62,413 bases of DNA, taken from positions 78,044-140,456 of the forward strand of contig JALRDO010000002.1 of the NCBI GenBank assembly GCA_023262185.1. Reading direction: 5' to 3'. Position numbers and translations under genes: made by a program. Below the pieces are notes generated by a model, which did not search any database, was not told where the DNA came from, and saw only the letters and a list, made by a program, of their open reading frames with translations. This document shows, one piece after another, positions 33,701 through 40,404 of this stretch (position 1 is the stretch's first letter; every line of letters begins with the position of its first letter). The DNA comes from Flavobacteriaceae bacterium. Lineage in GTDB: Bacteria; Bacteroidota; Bacteroidia; Flavobacteriales; Flavobacteriaceae.

Positions 33701-34357
33701 TGGACGTTTTCTGTAACTCAAATTTTGCCTGAGGTATTTTCACGATTTACGCTGAACCACGGGTATCGTTCTGCTTACTCAGTGAACCAGTACCAGAATA
33801 ACCTCGCCAAGAACGATGGATTGTTTAATGTCGAAAACCTCGATGTAAAGCCAGATTATATTATTGGTTCAGTGGTTCTAAACGACCAGTTTAATCCCTT
33901 AATAGGTGTTGATTTCGAAACCAAAGGGCTGTGGCAGTTTCAGTCAAGTGTATTATTAGATCGTATGCTCAACTTTAGTTTTTCTAACAATTTATTGACC
34001 GAGATTAGGGGACAAGAGTATGTGTTCGGAATGGGTAAGCGTTTTTCGCAACTCAAATGGAGCATGATACTCGGCGGGAATAGGCAATACTTTACAGGCG
34101 ACCTGGTACTCAAAGGAGATATTTCTTATCGCACCAATGCAACCATTTTAAGGTCTCTAGAGGAGGCTTTGGCTCCTCAATTCACCGCAGGGCAGGAGCG
34201 TTTTTCAGGACGTCTTACCGCTGATTACGCCTTCACCAATCAGTTGAATATAATGGCCTATTACGATCATACCTTCTCTCGATTTAAAGTTTCTACGGCC
34301 TTTCCTCAGATGACGCTTCGAGCAGGGCTGAGTCTTCGATACCGTTTTGGTAATTAG
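27713..34357 (+). CDS. sprA: Type IX secretion outer-membrane translocon SprA
   Basis: 2214 residues, the usual size for SprA. The best start is TTG at 27713, overlapping the ruvA stop; no ATG occurs before the mature part. A signal peptide (HAVITVICVAFASYSQYTYSQ) is followed by two SprA-N-type regions and an enormous beta-barrel ending with the strand-like LRAGLSLRYRFGN. SprA forms the 36-strand barrel through which type IX secretion substrates cross the outer membrane, and is needed for gliding in flavobacteria. No other gld/spr/por gene occurs in the window. The ruvA-sprA-gcvH order is retained in several relatives as I recall. Confidence 0.96.
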   Translation: MIGKRLHAVITVICVAFASYSQYTYSQELPALSPYPIQEIYEYDPVNTRFVKRPVLVEQTSGYPMYLSVTAFYEAVRRQTIASNYREKTDALSKANDSLNAAKKDLLPTYYVNSDFFESVFGANTITVATSGGFNFDTGALVQRTENPGLALRNQRSTLLDIDQQFDFNLDAKIGERLTVSAAIDSRSAFSFENLFKLNYTPQEDDWLRSIEFGNVSLPIQSTLMSGAQNVFGVKTEFQFGRTRLSAIYGEQRAQRTSVRSENGSLVNRFELSAIDYEENTHFFLAHYFRDQYDQALENYPFITSNVQITRIEVWVTNRQQQTDNVRSIVAFQDLGEASPENVSFEAPESFFASATTLPDNRVNALDPSLIGGTGISAAIRAPRSNLSELNLLGQRLTNGVHFANLSNARKLEAGVHYSFNTQLGYLSLNQPLGTDEVLAVAFQYTYNGQVYTVGEFSNDNRLGSEESLMLKLLKSTITRVEDPIWDLMMKNIYAIGAFRLTATDFQLQLLYKDPSPRNFLSPADENLPWPDAFRNQSLLRIFNFDRLDAYDNLSAEGDGFFDFVDGITVDAENGRIIFTKTEPFGSFLFSALQSSNDQTYENQASYNANQQKFVYQSLYGLTKAAALQDASANRFAIKGSYSGAQSNDQSSIPLGVLYAVPGSVQVRAGGRLLTEGIDYEVDYTTSSVILLDPSLATSGVPIDVSAEDAGQLGQLTRRFFGLTVDHQFSDDFQVGGALMNLRERPLTQKAAYGVEPINNTMIGATLKYRKEVPFLTRLINQWPTIDTEAPSEITIQAEVAALIPSAPATTSFNQEITSYIDDFEDTQLFIDLTDPKEWVLSSHPDGLTGVEAMRDRARLAWYTIDPLFYGRSRPAGITEAMLGDNQMRRVFINEVYPETDVVQGQTAVQRTLDLAYFPNEAGPYNTAFDFNPNATSSRWGGTMRAFTNTNFEQSNFEYLQFWMMHPVEPGSNVSGKLVIDLGNISEDILPDQAAQFENGLDAQAIAVPFGRVPLRNALIYNFDNDPALRGSQDLGLDGIDDTQEALIYPGPAEDPARDNYQNYLEAKGSIVERYKFFNNTQGNSPVEASDETRGSSVLPDVEDVDRDFATNTVESYFQYEIPIQAVVNEGLPNVATVRTIESPTKTVWVQYKIPLREFTAAVGGIQDFRSIPFMRMVLKGFDTPVVLRFAGIDLVQGSWRIYDKPLELDVPPPGGAAALIEIGAVNIEENSNRSPIPYVLPPGVVRERLNNTNTIIRENEQSLRVYIENLKPQESKAVFRRVQFDMRRHDRLKMYVHAESPENSLKEEVLNAFIRMGTDYSENYYEIEWPIRITPHGAVDPEQIWPDKNALDLDLKDLSRAKSLQLSSGSLDHTVAFEGYTIRVKGNPSIGSISSAMLGVKNTNSPTAVNAELWFNEFRLSGINHRGGWAMNASAQLSLSDVVRLGSGYSKSTVGFGAIDDNPNLRSLDDTQSFDFNLQSDLGRFLPQGMRLRAPFSFSWVDARSTPEYDPVYEDLTLVERVNVAATPQEAAAIKEQAEQRNEIKSFALQGLSIERKPDSKEDFFDLENFSASINGSKTYQSDFERAFSERSSANANLSYVFAGSAVSASLQTAINRLHSQQQYRQLYDPSIEFIAPPVLVQQNFRTNWQGSLSANPLEGFSVVLNATQNNIVPVRPEDGTALANVWSSFLDWGQPNTYNQTIRASYALPFNAITWTDFLSAQLDYTGSFNAQRGSDALLQLAGEPVNTIQTASTLNASGALNVNGFFEKLGLKWEGFSANVRSNWSQNEGLALPGYNRIVNDRNLFELDPMLAFGRPSSDLRFEAAQRGYLTQFGQFNSPFIFDSNTTVNTDATINFGSKIVLNLNYQRRQSDRIQEQFRVLNGSQGLSFESLLANEQGSYSSTAVLLNSIFSYRASSTESAVFEEFKSLRLAAAKRLAAANGLENGKVDAEGFPEAYSSLHPEVLLTALVSAYSGKDINTTSLSPFHRFGLPNWTFSVTQILPEVFSRFTLNHGYRSAYSVNQYQNNLAKNDGLFNVENLDVKPDYIIGSVVLNDQFNPLIGVDFETKGLWQFQSSVLLDRMLNFSFSNNLLTEIRGQEYVFGMGKRFSQLKWSMILGGNRQYFTGDLVLKGDISYRTNATILRSLEEALAPQFTAGQERFSGRLTADYAFTNQLNIMAYYDHTFSRFKVSTAFPQMTLRAGLSLRYRFGN

Positions 34358-34381
34358 CATAGAAAAAGTCACCTAAAATCT

Positions 34382-34389
34382 TACATTTG
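34382..34389 (+). promoter_or_regulatory. Candidate -7 box for gcvH
   Basis: TACATTTG matches TAnnTTTG 19 bp before the gcvH ATG, implying a very short leader. No TTG lies at the proper distance upstream. Confidence 0.45.
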
Positions 34390-34408
34390 TCCAAAAGAAA
34401 AAAGGGAC

Positions 34409-34789
34409 ATGAATATTCCAGCAGATTTGAAATACACCAAAGATCACGAATGGGTGAAGTTAGAAGGTACTACTGCTATTATTGGCATTACAGATTTTGC
34501 CCAATCAGAGCTAGGTGATATCGTTTATGTAGAGGTAGAAACCCTCGACGAATCTCTTGATCAAGACGAGGTATTTGGTACTGTTGAGGCTGTAAAAACA
34601 GTTTCAGATCTCTTTTTGCCTATGAGCGGTAAAATCATCGAATTGAACGAAGATTTAGATCAAGAACCCGAACTTGTTAACAGTGATCCTTACGGTAAGG
34701 GCTGGATGATTAAGGTTGAGGTGAGCGATCCTTCACAATACGATGGACTTCTAGATGCGGGAGCCTACGAAGAACTCGTTTCTGCATAA
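34409..34789 (+). CDS. gcvH: Glycine cleavage system H protein
   Basis: 126 residues. The lipoyl domain is complete, with the lipoylated lysine K63 in [12 protein letters not shown]. Preceding DHEWVKLEG and the C-terminal [17 protein letters not shown] are typical. GcvH shuttles the aminomethyl group between the P, T and L proteins. None of those partners is nearby. The next gene starts at the very next base after its stop. Confidence 0.97.
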   Translation: MNIPADLKYTKDHEWVKLEGTTAIIGITDFAQSELGDIVYVEVETLDESLDQDEVFGTVEAVKTVSDLFLPMSGKIIELNEDLDQEPELVNSDPYGKGWMIKVEVSDPSQYDGLLDAGAYEELVSA

Positions 34790-35197
34790 ATGAAAGTACT
34801 GGGCACCTATTTATTTAGAATAGGTTTTGCGCTGTATGCTACCCTTATTGCAGCCTTAAGTCTCATCAACTTTGAGAGCACTGCATCCTCATCATTGTTT
34901 TTCGATGGATTCGACAAAGTGGTACATTTTTGCTTCTATCTAGGATTTAGTGTGTTACTCGCCCAAGCCTTTATCGAAGGCTTTAAAGAAGTTAATAAAG
35001 TAACCCTTCGCTTTTGGGTGATTGTTTACAGCCTGTTTTATGGCGGTATGATAGAATTCGCTCAAATGTGGCTAACTACCTACAGGAAAGCCGATTGGAA
35101 TGACTTTTATGCCAATGCGCTCGGTGTAGCAGTTGGTGTTGTTTTACATCCTTATTTATCAAGGGTTTTGTTAAATGCAAAAAGCCGAAATAATTAG
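34790..35197 (+). CDS. VanZ-like membrane protein
   Basis: 135 residues with four predicted transmembrane helices. FDKVVHFCFYLGFSVLLAQAF, MIEFAQMWLTTYRKADWNDFYANALGVAVGVVL match the VanZ-like family signature (DKxxHxxxY ... E-x-x-Q ... R-x-x-D-x-x-D-x-x-x-N-x-x-G). The function of non-glycopeptide VanZ-like proteins is not known. It begins directly on the base after the gcvH stop, so the two are translationally linked. Confidence 0.85.
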   Translation: MKVLGTYLFRIGFALYATLIAALSLINFESTASSSLFFDGFDKVVHFCFYLGFSVLLAQAFIEGFKEVNKVTLRFWVIVYSLFYGGMIEFAQMWLTTYRKADWNDFYANALGVAVGVVLHPYLSRVLLNAKSRNN

Positions 35198-35246
35198 TTC
35201 CTTTTTCGAATTAATATTTAAATTAGCGAACATCAAAATGTAGTCT

Positions 35247-35951
35247 ATGGAACCAAAAAAGAATCCAAAAGCCGATATAAACCGTAATAGTGGATTGTAT
35301 TTCGCAATAGGATTGGCTTTTACTATGTTTGTTATTTGGCGTGCCCTCGAATGGAAAAAATACGATGAGGTAGTCAACTACGACATTGCTTTAAATGTTG
35401 AAGATCAATTAGATGAGGAAGTTCCTTTGACCGAGCAACTTAAGACTCCTCCGCCTCCTCCACCACCAGCTGCGCCTGAAGTGATCGAGGTAGTTGAGGA
35501 TGAAGAAGAAGTTGAAGAAACTGTAATTGAATCTACAGAAACCTCTCAAGAAGAAGAGGTTATCGAAATCGAAGAGGTTGAGGTTGAAGAAATAGACGAA
35601 GATATTTCGGTTCCGTTTGCTGTTATTGAAGACGTACCTGTATTTCCAGGTTGCGAAGGGGCGAGCGATAAGAAAGCTTGCTTCCAAGAGCAAATGCAAA
35701 AACACATCCGCAAGCACTTTAGCTATCCTGAAATCGCTCAAGAAATGGGTGTTCAAGGTCGTGTAAACGTGATGTTCGTAATTCAAAAGGATGGAAGTAT
35801 CGGAGGGATCCGAATGAGAGGTCCGGATAAAAATCTTGAAGCAGAAGCATTGAGAATTATCGAACTCCTTCCAAATATGACTCCTGGTAAGCAGCGCGGT
35901 AGACCGGTTAAGGTTCCGTTTAGTATTCCAATCACCTTTAGGTTACAATAA
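35247..35951 (+). CDS. tonB: Energy transducer TonB
   Basis: 234 residues. A cytoplasmic stub is followed by one transmembrane helix (~17-31, GLYFAIGLAFTMFVIW), then a short Pro run (TPPPPPPPAAPEV) and a very acidic Glu/Val linker instead of the long Pro-Lys linker of enterobacteria. The TonB C-terminal domain includes YPEIAQEMGVQGRVNVMFVIQKDGSIGGIRM. A Cys pair (FPGCEGASDKKACF) just before the domain is common in this phylum. It couples proton motive force to TonB-dependent receptors. A terminator follows. Confidence 0.93.
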   Translation: MEPKKNPKADINRNSGLYFAIGLAFTMFVIWRALEWKKYDEVVNYDIALNVEDQLDEEVPLTEQLKTPPPPPPPAAPEVIEVVEDEEEVEETVIESTETSQEEEVIEIEEVEVEEIDEDISVPFAVIEDVPVFPGCEGASDKKACFQEQMQKHIRKHFSYPEIAQEMGVQGRVNVMFVIQKDGSIGGIRMRGPDKNLEAEALRIIELLPNMTPGKQRGRPVKVPFSIPITFRLQ

Positions 35952-35972
35952 GGTTAAACGCTTTTTTATATT

Positions 35973-35999
35973 AAAATCCGGACCAACGTCCGGATTTTT
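35973..35999 (+). terminator. Intrinsic terminator after tonB
   Basis: Stem ATCCGGAC (35976-35983) with GTCCGGAT (35988-35995), loop CAAC, flanked by A's and a T-run. It separates tonB from the ctaB operon. Confidence 0.88.
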
Positions 36000-36029
36000 G
36001 TTTTATGGCTTTTATACGGCTTATCTTTG
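35998..36029 (+). promoter_or_regulatory. Flavobacterial promoter for the ctaB-cox3 operon
   Basis: TTG (35998-36000) and TATCTTTG (36022-36029) are 21 bp apart, an excellent match to TTG-N17-23-TAnnTTTG. The ATG of ctaB is at 36038, so the transcript start would fall within about 0-5 nt of the start codon, suggesting a leaderless or nearly leaderless mRNA. Confidence 0.72.
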
Positions 36030-36037
36030 CGCTTTGA

Positions 36038-36940
36038 ATGGATACAGTGGATCGATTTGCGTTTACTTCTTTGGGTGAATTCTTGGCCGAATTAAAGGTC
36101 TTGATCAAGATCCGTTTATCTATTAGTGTTGTCTTTTCGGCGGTAGCTGGCTATCTGCTGGCTGCTGATCCTATTGATCTAAAGAACTTACTTTTTTTAG
36201 GAGTCGGGGGTATGTCATTGGTCTCTGCTTCTAATGCCTTTAACCAGGTGATAGAAAGAAGGCTTGATGCCCTAATGAAACGCACTCAAACAAGACCTTT
36301 GGTCACCAAAAGAATGACCGTTTCATTTGCTTTGGTGGTGGCCTTTAGCTTGACGCTTTTGGGAGCAGCGATGCTCTTTATTCTCAACTTAAAGACAGCG
36401 CTGTTCGGACTGTTATCTGTCTTGCTTTATGTTGCCCTGTACACGCCGCTTAAAACAAAAACACCACTCTCTGTTTTTGTTGGGGCTTTTCCGGGAGCGA
36501 TTCCGTTCATGTTGGGATGGGTAGGCGCTACCAATCAATTTGGCATTGAGGCCGGTACGCTTTTTATGATTCAGTTTTTTTGGCAGTTTCCTCATTTTTG
36601 GGCCTTGGGTTGGATATTGCACGAAGACTACACAAAAGGTGGCTTTAAGATGCTACCTACAGGGGCTAGGGATAAGAAAACGGCCTTTCAAATTGTGGTG
36701 TATACCATTTGGACTATAGCCACTGCCGTAATTCCGGTTTTCGGATTTACCGGAAGACTGCACTTGTCTTTGGTTGCGGCCGGATTGATTTTTTTACTTG
36801 GAATCTATATGCTGGTTCCGGCTTTGAAATTGTTCCAAACCCTTGAAGAGCGCCATGCTAAAGCACTCATGCTTAGGAGTGTCATTTATTTAACCCTCAT
36901 TCAAATTACTTTCGTCATAGATCGTTTTTTAACCTCTTAA
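36038..36940 (+). CDS. ctaB: Protoheme IX farnesyltransferase (heme O synthase)
   Basis: 300 residues with about nine transmembrane helices. The prenyl-diphosphate-binding motif NAFNQVIERRLDALMKRTQTRPL is clear, and a second motif is HEDYTKGGFKMLP (the D-x-x-x-G-G block). The enzyme adds a farnesyl group to heme b to make heme O, the precursor of heme A for the oxidase encoded at 20-22 kb. First gene of a respiratory assembly block; subunit III follows after 9 bp. A well-formed promoter lies immediately upstream. Confidence 0.95.
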   Translation: MDTVDRFAFTSLGEFLAELKVLIKIRLSISVVFSAVAGYLLAADPIDLKNLLFLGVGGMSLVSASNAFNQVIERRLDALMKRTQTRPLVTKRMTVSFALVVAFSLTLLGAAMLFILNLKTALFGLLSVLLYVALYTPLKTKTPLSVFVGAFPGAIPFMLGWVGATNQFGIEAGTLFMIQFFWQFPHFWALGWILHEDYTKGGFKMLPTGARDKKTAFQIVVYTIWTIATAVIPVFGFTGRLHLSLVAAGLIFLLGIYMLVPALKLFQTLEERHAKALMLRSVIYLTLIQITFVIDRFLTS

Positions 36941-36949
36941 ATTTTTTTA

Positions 36950-37525
36950 ATGGAAGCTGCTGAAGAAATCAAAAAACAGAGACGCGCGAAGAAAATGATG
37001 CTATGGTTTTCTTTGATCAGTCTCGTAATGGGATTTGCGGGATGGACAAGTGCGTACATCGTGAGTAGCAAACGAAAGGATTGGATCGCTGAGATTGACC
37101 TTCCTTTTTCATTTTGGATTTCAACCGCGGTGATTCTAGTCAGTAGCGTTACTTTTTATATCGCTCGACGCAGACTGCGGCAAGAGAACTATAAATCTGC
37201 TATAGGCCTTTTAGGGCTTACGGCGTTACTGGGAATCGTTTTTGTCTATCTTCAATTCGCAGGATTTAGCGCTATGATTGCCAATGGCTATTACTTTACA
37301 GGTCCTACGAGTAGCATTAAAATTTCTTACATTTTTCTAATTGCCTTCGTACACCTTATTCACCTATTTGCCGGGCTCATTGTACTTGCCGTTGTCTCAT
37401 ATAAGACCTTGAAACAGCGCTATGTTCCGTCTAATAGTTTAGGGTTTGAATTGGGTGAAACTTTTTGGCATTTTTTGGGATTACTCTGGCTTTACTTAGT
37501 CTTATTTATGCATTTCGTAAAGTAA
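36950..37525 (+). CDS. Cytochrome c oxidase subunit III, short paralogue
   Basis: 191 residues with five transmembrane helices. MLWFSLISLVMGFAGWTSAYIV, the loop SSIKISYIFLIAFVHLIHLFAGLIV and the C-terminal GETFWHFLGLLWLYLVLFMHF (with the E-x-x-x-W-H-F element) identify a heme-copper oxidase subunit III. It is followed by a second, longer subunit III gene. Which one sits in the aa3 oxidase, or whether both do, cannot be read from sequence. It lies 9 bp after ctaB. Confidence 0.9.
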   Translation: MEAAEEIKKQRRAKKMMLWFSLISLVMGFAGWTSAYIVSSKRKDWIAEIDLPFSFWISTAVILVSSVTFYIARRRLRQENYKSAIGLLGLTALLGIVFVYLQFAGFSAMIANGYYFTGPTSSIKISYIFLIAFVHLIHLFAGLIVLAVVSYKTLKQRYVPSNSLGFELGETFWHFLGLLWLYLVLFMHFVK

Positions 37526-37541
37526 TTCTTTCAACCTATTT

Positions 37542-37569
37542 TTGAAAATCAACCAAACCGTTACCTTTG
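37542..37569 (+). promoter_or_regulatory. Flavobacterial promoter before the long subunit III gene
   Basis: TTG (37542-37544) and TACCTTTG (37562-37569) are separated by 17 bp, a strong consensus match. The ATG follows 18 bp later. It gives the second subunit III and downstream genes their own transcription start. Confidence 0.7.
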
Positions 37570-37587
37570 CGCAGTTAACACCTACTT

Positions 37588-38568
37588 ATGGATAGTTCAA
37601 TCTCACAACACGCTGACGAAAACATCTGGGGAGGAGGAGACCAAAAGCCACTAAATGCGAGTTATGGAAAGCTCATGATGTGGTTTTTCATCGTTTCTGA
37701 TGCCTTGACTTTCTCGGGTTTTCTTGTCGCCTACGGGTTTTCAAGATTTAAGTTTATTGAAACTTGGCCAATAGCTGATCAGGTTTTTACTCACGTACCT
37801 TTCTTTCACGGAAACTTCCCGATGTACTACGTGGCCTTCATGACCTTTGTACTTATTATGTCTTCGGTTACTATGGTGTTGGCGGTTGATGCAGGACACT
37901 CAATGAATAAAAAGAAGGTGGTGCTTTATATGCTCTTAACCATTATTGGTGGTGCAATCTTCGTAGGTTCTCAAGCCTGGGAATGGGCTACTTTCATCAA
38001 AGGAGATTACGGAGCTCTTGAGACCAAGGGCGGTCGAATTCTTCAATTTGTAGATATCAATACCGGAGAACGTGTCGCTCTAGCAGACTTGGCTATTGAA
38101 GATACTTCAGAAACGGCTGTGTATCACTCTTCATCACAGGGGGTGTGGTTTGAGAGCGGTGAAAAGCCTTCAACCTACAGTTTAGATGAGGTGATTAGCG
38201 GCTTTTTGGCAAACGAGGCGGTTACCATTAGAACAGAAAGAATTAATGAAGAGGGAGAAAAAACCGTTTTGTCACGTGACGAGTCCATTGCGAAGCTTAG
38301 CGATGCTGTGCGCGTGGTCGAAGGAGCTAATCTCATCAGAAACGAATACGGAAGCAGACTTTTTGCAGACTTCTTTTTCTTCATCACAGGCTTCCACGGT
38401 TTTCACGTTTTCTCAGGGGTAATGATCAACATTATTATCTTTTTCAATGTATTGATTGGAACCTATGAGAAACGCGGACATTATGAAATGGTTGAAAAGG
38501 TTGGTCTTTACTGGCACTTTGTAGACCTTGTTTGGGTATTTGTATTCACCTTTTTCTATCTCGTTTAA
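37588..38568 (+). CDS. Cytochrome c oxidase subunit III with large inserted domain
   Basis: 326 residues. The family core is clear: KLMMWFFIVSDALTFSGFLVAYGFSR at the start and LFADFFFFITGFHGFHVFSGVMINI ... VGLYWHFVDLVWVFVFTFFYL at the end. Between helices, residues ~140-255 form a soluble, acidic, mixed alpha/beta-looking insertion (about 115 residues) absent from ordinary subunit III. It likely faces the periplasm and might contact cytochromes or the alternative complex III; that is inference. A subunit IV-like gene starts 2 bp after its stop. Confidence 0.92.
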   Translation: MDSSISQHADENIWGGGDQKPLNASYGKLMMWFFIVSDALTFSGFLVAYGFSRFKFIETWPIADQVFTHVPFFHGNFPMYYVAFMTFVLIMSSVTMVLAVDAGHSMNKKKVVLYMLLTIIGGAIFVGSQAWEWATFIKGDYGALETKGGRILQFVDINTGERVALADLAIEDTSETAVYHSSSQGVWFESGEKPSTYSLDEVISGFLANEAVTIRTERINEEGEKTVLSRDESIAKLSDAVRVVEGANLIRNEYGSRLFADFFFFITGFHGFHVFSGVMINIIIFFNVLIGTYEKRGHYEMVEKVGLYWHFVDLVWVFVFTFFYLV

Positions 38569-38570
38569 TC

Positions 38571-38954
38571 ATGGCACACGAACACAAACTCACCATATTT
38601 AGAGGCCTTGTAACCTTTAAAAACAACCAGCAAAAGATCTGGGGAGTTTTGCTTTTTCTTTCTCTTGTCACTGCTGTAGAGGTAGGGCTGGGTATTGCAA
38701 AACCTGAATTCTTAACAAAGAGTAGCTTGTTAGGCACTAAATTGTTAAACTGGATATTTATTATTCTAACACTGGTAAAGGCCTATTATATTGCTTGGGA
38801 CTTCATGCACCTAAGAGACGAACGCGCCTCGCTGAGAAGAGTAGTGGTGTGGACACCTGTTTTCTTGATTGTGTATTTGATTACCCTATTGCTCTCTGAA
38901 GCGAACTACGTATACGAAATGTTCAACACGACGTTTATGACTTGGGACTTTTAA
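38571..38954 (+). CDS. Cytochrome c oxidase subunit IV-like protein (COX4 prokaryotic type)
   Basis: 127 residues from the ATG at 38571; an in-frame start at 38532 lies within the preceding gene. Three transmembrane helices are present (ILLFLSLVTAVEVGLGIAK-like, LNWIFIILTLVKAYYIAWDFMHLRDE, VWTPVFLIVYLITLLLSEANYVYEMF). The AYYIAWDFMHL block is the characteristic element of the small caa3/cyo subunit IV family. It stabilises the oxidase core. Confidence 0.9.
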   Translation: MAHEHKLTIFRGLVTFKNNQQKIWGVLLFLSLVTAVEVGLGIAKPEFLTKSSLLGTKLLNWIFIILTLVKAYYIAWDFMHLRDERASLRRVVVWTPVFLIVYLITLLLSEANYVYEMFNTTFMTWDF

Positions 38955-38983
38955 TCGAAGTCTTCCGAGCAGAGGATTCAATG

Positions 38984-39015
38984 AAAAGGCGACCAGACTA
39001 TGGCCGCCTTTTTTT
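38984..39015 (+). terminator. Terminator after subunit IV, abutting a promoter
   Basis: AAAAGGCG (38984-38991) pairs with CGCCTTTT (39005-39012) followed by more T's. The T-run blends into TATTTTTG (39015-39022), a -7 box match, so the next gene may start from a promoter built on the terminator tail. Confidence 0.7.
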
Positions 39016-39037
39016 ATTTTTGCAAAGCTGATTTGCT

Positions 39038-39673
39038 ATGAAAAAACCTCTTGTCTTAGGTGTTCTATTTATTCTGCCTTTAGTGGTGTACCTCTTCTTT
39101 GCCTCAGGGGTAACAAATTTTGGAAGGCTACCGGTACTTAACGAAAATATCGGCTGGTCTGTCGAAGAGACCTTTCCTCCACTTAAGGGTAAAATAAGTC
39201 TGTTGATCTTCTTGGGTAAAGCGGCTGACGAGAACAAGGGTTACCTCTTTAACTTCAACCAAAAGATTTACAAAAGATTCTCAGAATTCACTGATTTTCA
39301 AACCATCTTGGTAAGTAGTGACGGTCAGAAAGAAACGGTTGAAGCAATACTCTCAGAGCTCTCGCAAATAAGTGACACCTCTAGATATATAAACTACACT
39401 ACCACAGACACCCAAATTGAAGCGCTTTTTAATGCTATAGGAACTGATCTCAGGATTGACGATAATGTTTCGAGTCCTTATGTCTTTATTGTAGACAAGA
39501 ACGCGGCACTAAGAGGGCGTTTAAAGGATGAAGACGAAGGGATCAAATACGGATACGATATGAGATCGGTAGCTGAGCTTAATAATAAAATGGAGGACGA
39601 CATGAAGGTCATCTTGGCCGAATACCGACTTGCCTTAAAGAAAAACAATGCCTACAGCACAGAAGCAAAGTAA
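39038..39673 (+). CDS. Membrane-anchored thioredoxin-like protein without cysteines, SCO1 neighbour
   Basis: 211 residues. One N-terminal membrane helix (KKPLVLGVLFILPLVVYLFFASG) is followed by a soluble domain with a thioredoxin/peroxiredoxin-like order: KGKISLLIFLGKAAD, FQTILVSSDGQ, a helix, SPYVFIVDKNAALRGR. It contains no Cys at all, and no visible copper ligands. The gene overlaps the SCO1 gene by 26 bp, so the two are translationally coupled. Its role as an accessory in oxidase assembly is inferred from context only. I recall similar proteins in the same place in other flavobacteria. Confidence 0.8.
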   Translation: MKKPLVLGVLFILPLVVYLFFASGVTNFGRLPVLNENIGWSVEETFPPLKGKISLLIFLGKAADENKGYLFNFNQKIYKRFSEFTDFQTILVSSDGQKETVEAILSELSQISDTSRYINYTTTDTQIEALFNAIGTDLRIDDNVSSPYVFIVDKNAALRGRLKDEDEGIKYGYDMRSVAELNNKMEDDMKVILAEYRLALKKNNAYSTEAK

Positions 39674-40403
39674 AAAAGCAACCCTTATATGGACTTCGGT
39701 GATCGTTTTGATCTTCGGATTATTGGTTATTCCTTCAATCTTAAAGCGTCTTAGAGAAGATCAGGTGGTTGACGCTAATCGTATTACCATGAGCCAAGAT
39801 GCGTTGTATGGGGCTGCTAAATTGAGTTACATCATGGGGGAGAGTGGGCCAAGAGCTATTCCTGATTTTCAATTTATAGATCACAATGGAGGCGTTTTTT
39901 CTCAAGAAAATCTCAAAGGAAAGATCACTGTTTTAGACTTCTTCTTTACTACATGTCCTGCAATTTGTCCTATCATGAGCAAGAACATGAGCCATTTGGC
40001 TGCGGTATTTGAAGGTAATGATCAGGTTCAATTCGTATCTATCAGTATCAACCCACGCTATGATACAGTAGAGCGGCTATCTAAGTATAAGGAGAAATAC
40101 AATGCCTCTACCACCCAATGGCACTTCTTAAATGGTCCGGTTGAAGAGGTTTATGCACTAGCAAGAGAAGGATTCTTCATGATTGCTCAAGAAGATGAAC
40201 AGGCGCCAGGCGGATTCGAGCATTCGGGTTTATTTGCCCTTATTGATGAAGAAGGATTTCTTAGATCGAGTTTAGATGGCTTTGGAAATCCCATTATCTA
40301 TTACAGAGCTACTATCCCTATTGAAGAAGGTGCAGATGAGAACGGAGAAGAGGAACAAATCAGCTTACTTATAGAGGATATTAATCGCTTAATTGAAGAA
40401 TAA
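39648..40403 (+). CDS. SCO1/SenC-type copper chaperone for cytochrome oxidase
   Basis: 251 residues. An N-terminal membrane anchor (LIWTSVIVLIFGLLVIPSIL) leads to a thioredoxin-fold domain with copper ligands C103 and C107 (TCPAICP) and H192 (GGFEHSGLF). Family members deliver copper or electrons to the CuA site of subunit II. The start overlaps the preceding gene's end by 26 bp, and the DUF420 gene begins right after the stop, placing SCO1 in the oxidase assembly operon. Confidence 0.94.
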   Translation: MPTAQKQSKKATLIWTSVIVLIFGLLVIPSILKRLREDQVVDANRITMSQDALYGAAKLSYIMGESGPRAIPDFQFIDHNGGVFSQENLKGKITVLDFFFTTCPAICPIMSKNMSHLAAVFEGNDQVQFVSISINPRYDTVERLSKYKEKYNASTTQWHFLNGPVEEVYALAREGFFMIAQEDEQAPGGFEHSGLFALIDEEGFLRSSLDGFGNPIIYYRATIPIEEGADENGEEEQISLLIEDINRLIEE

Positions 40404-40404
40404 T

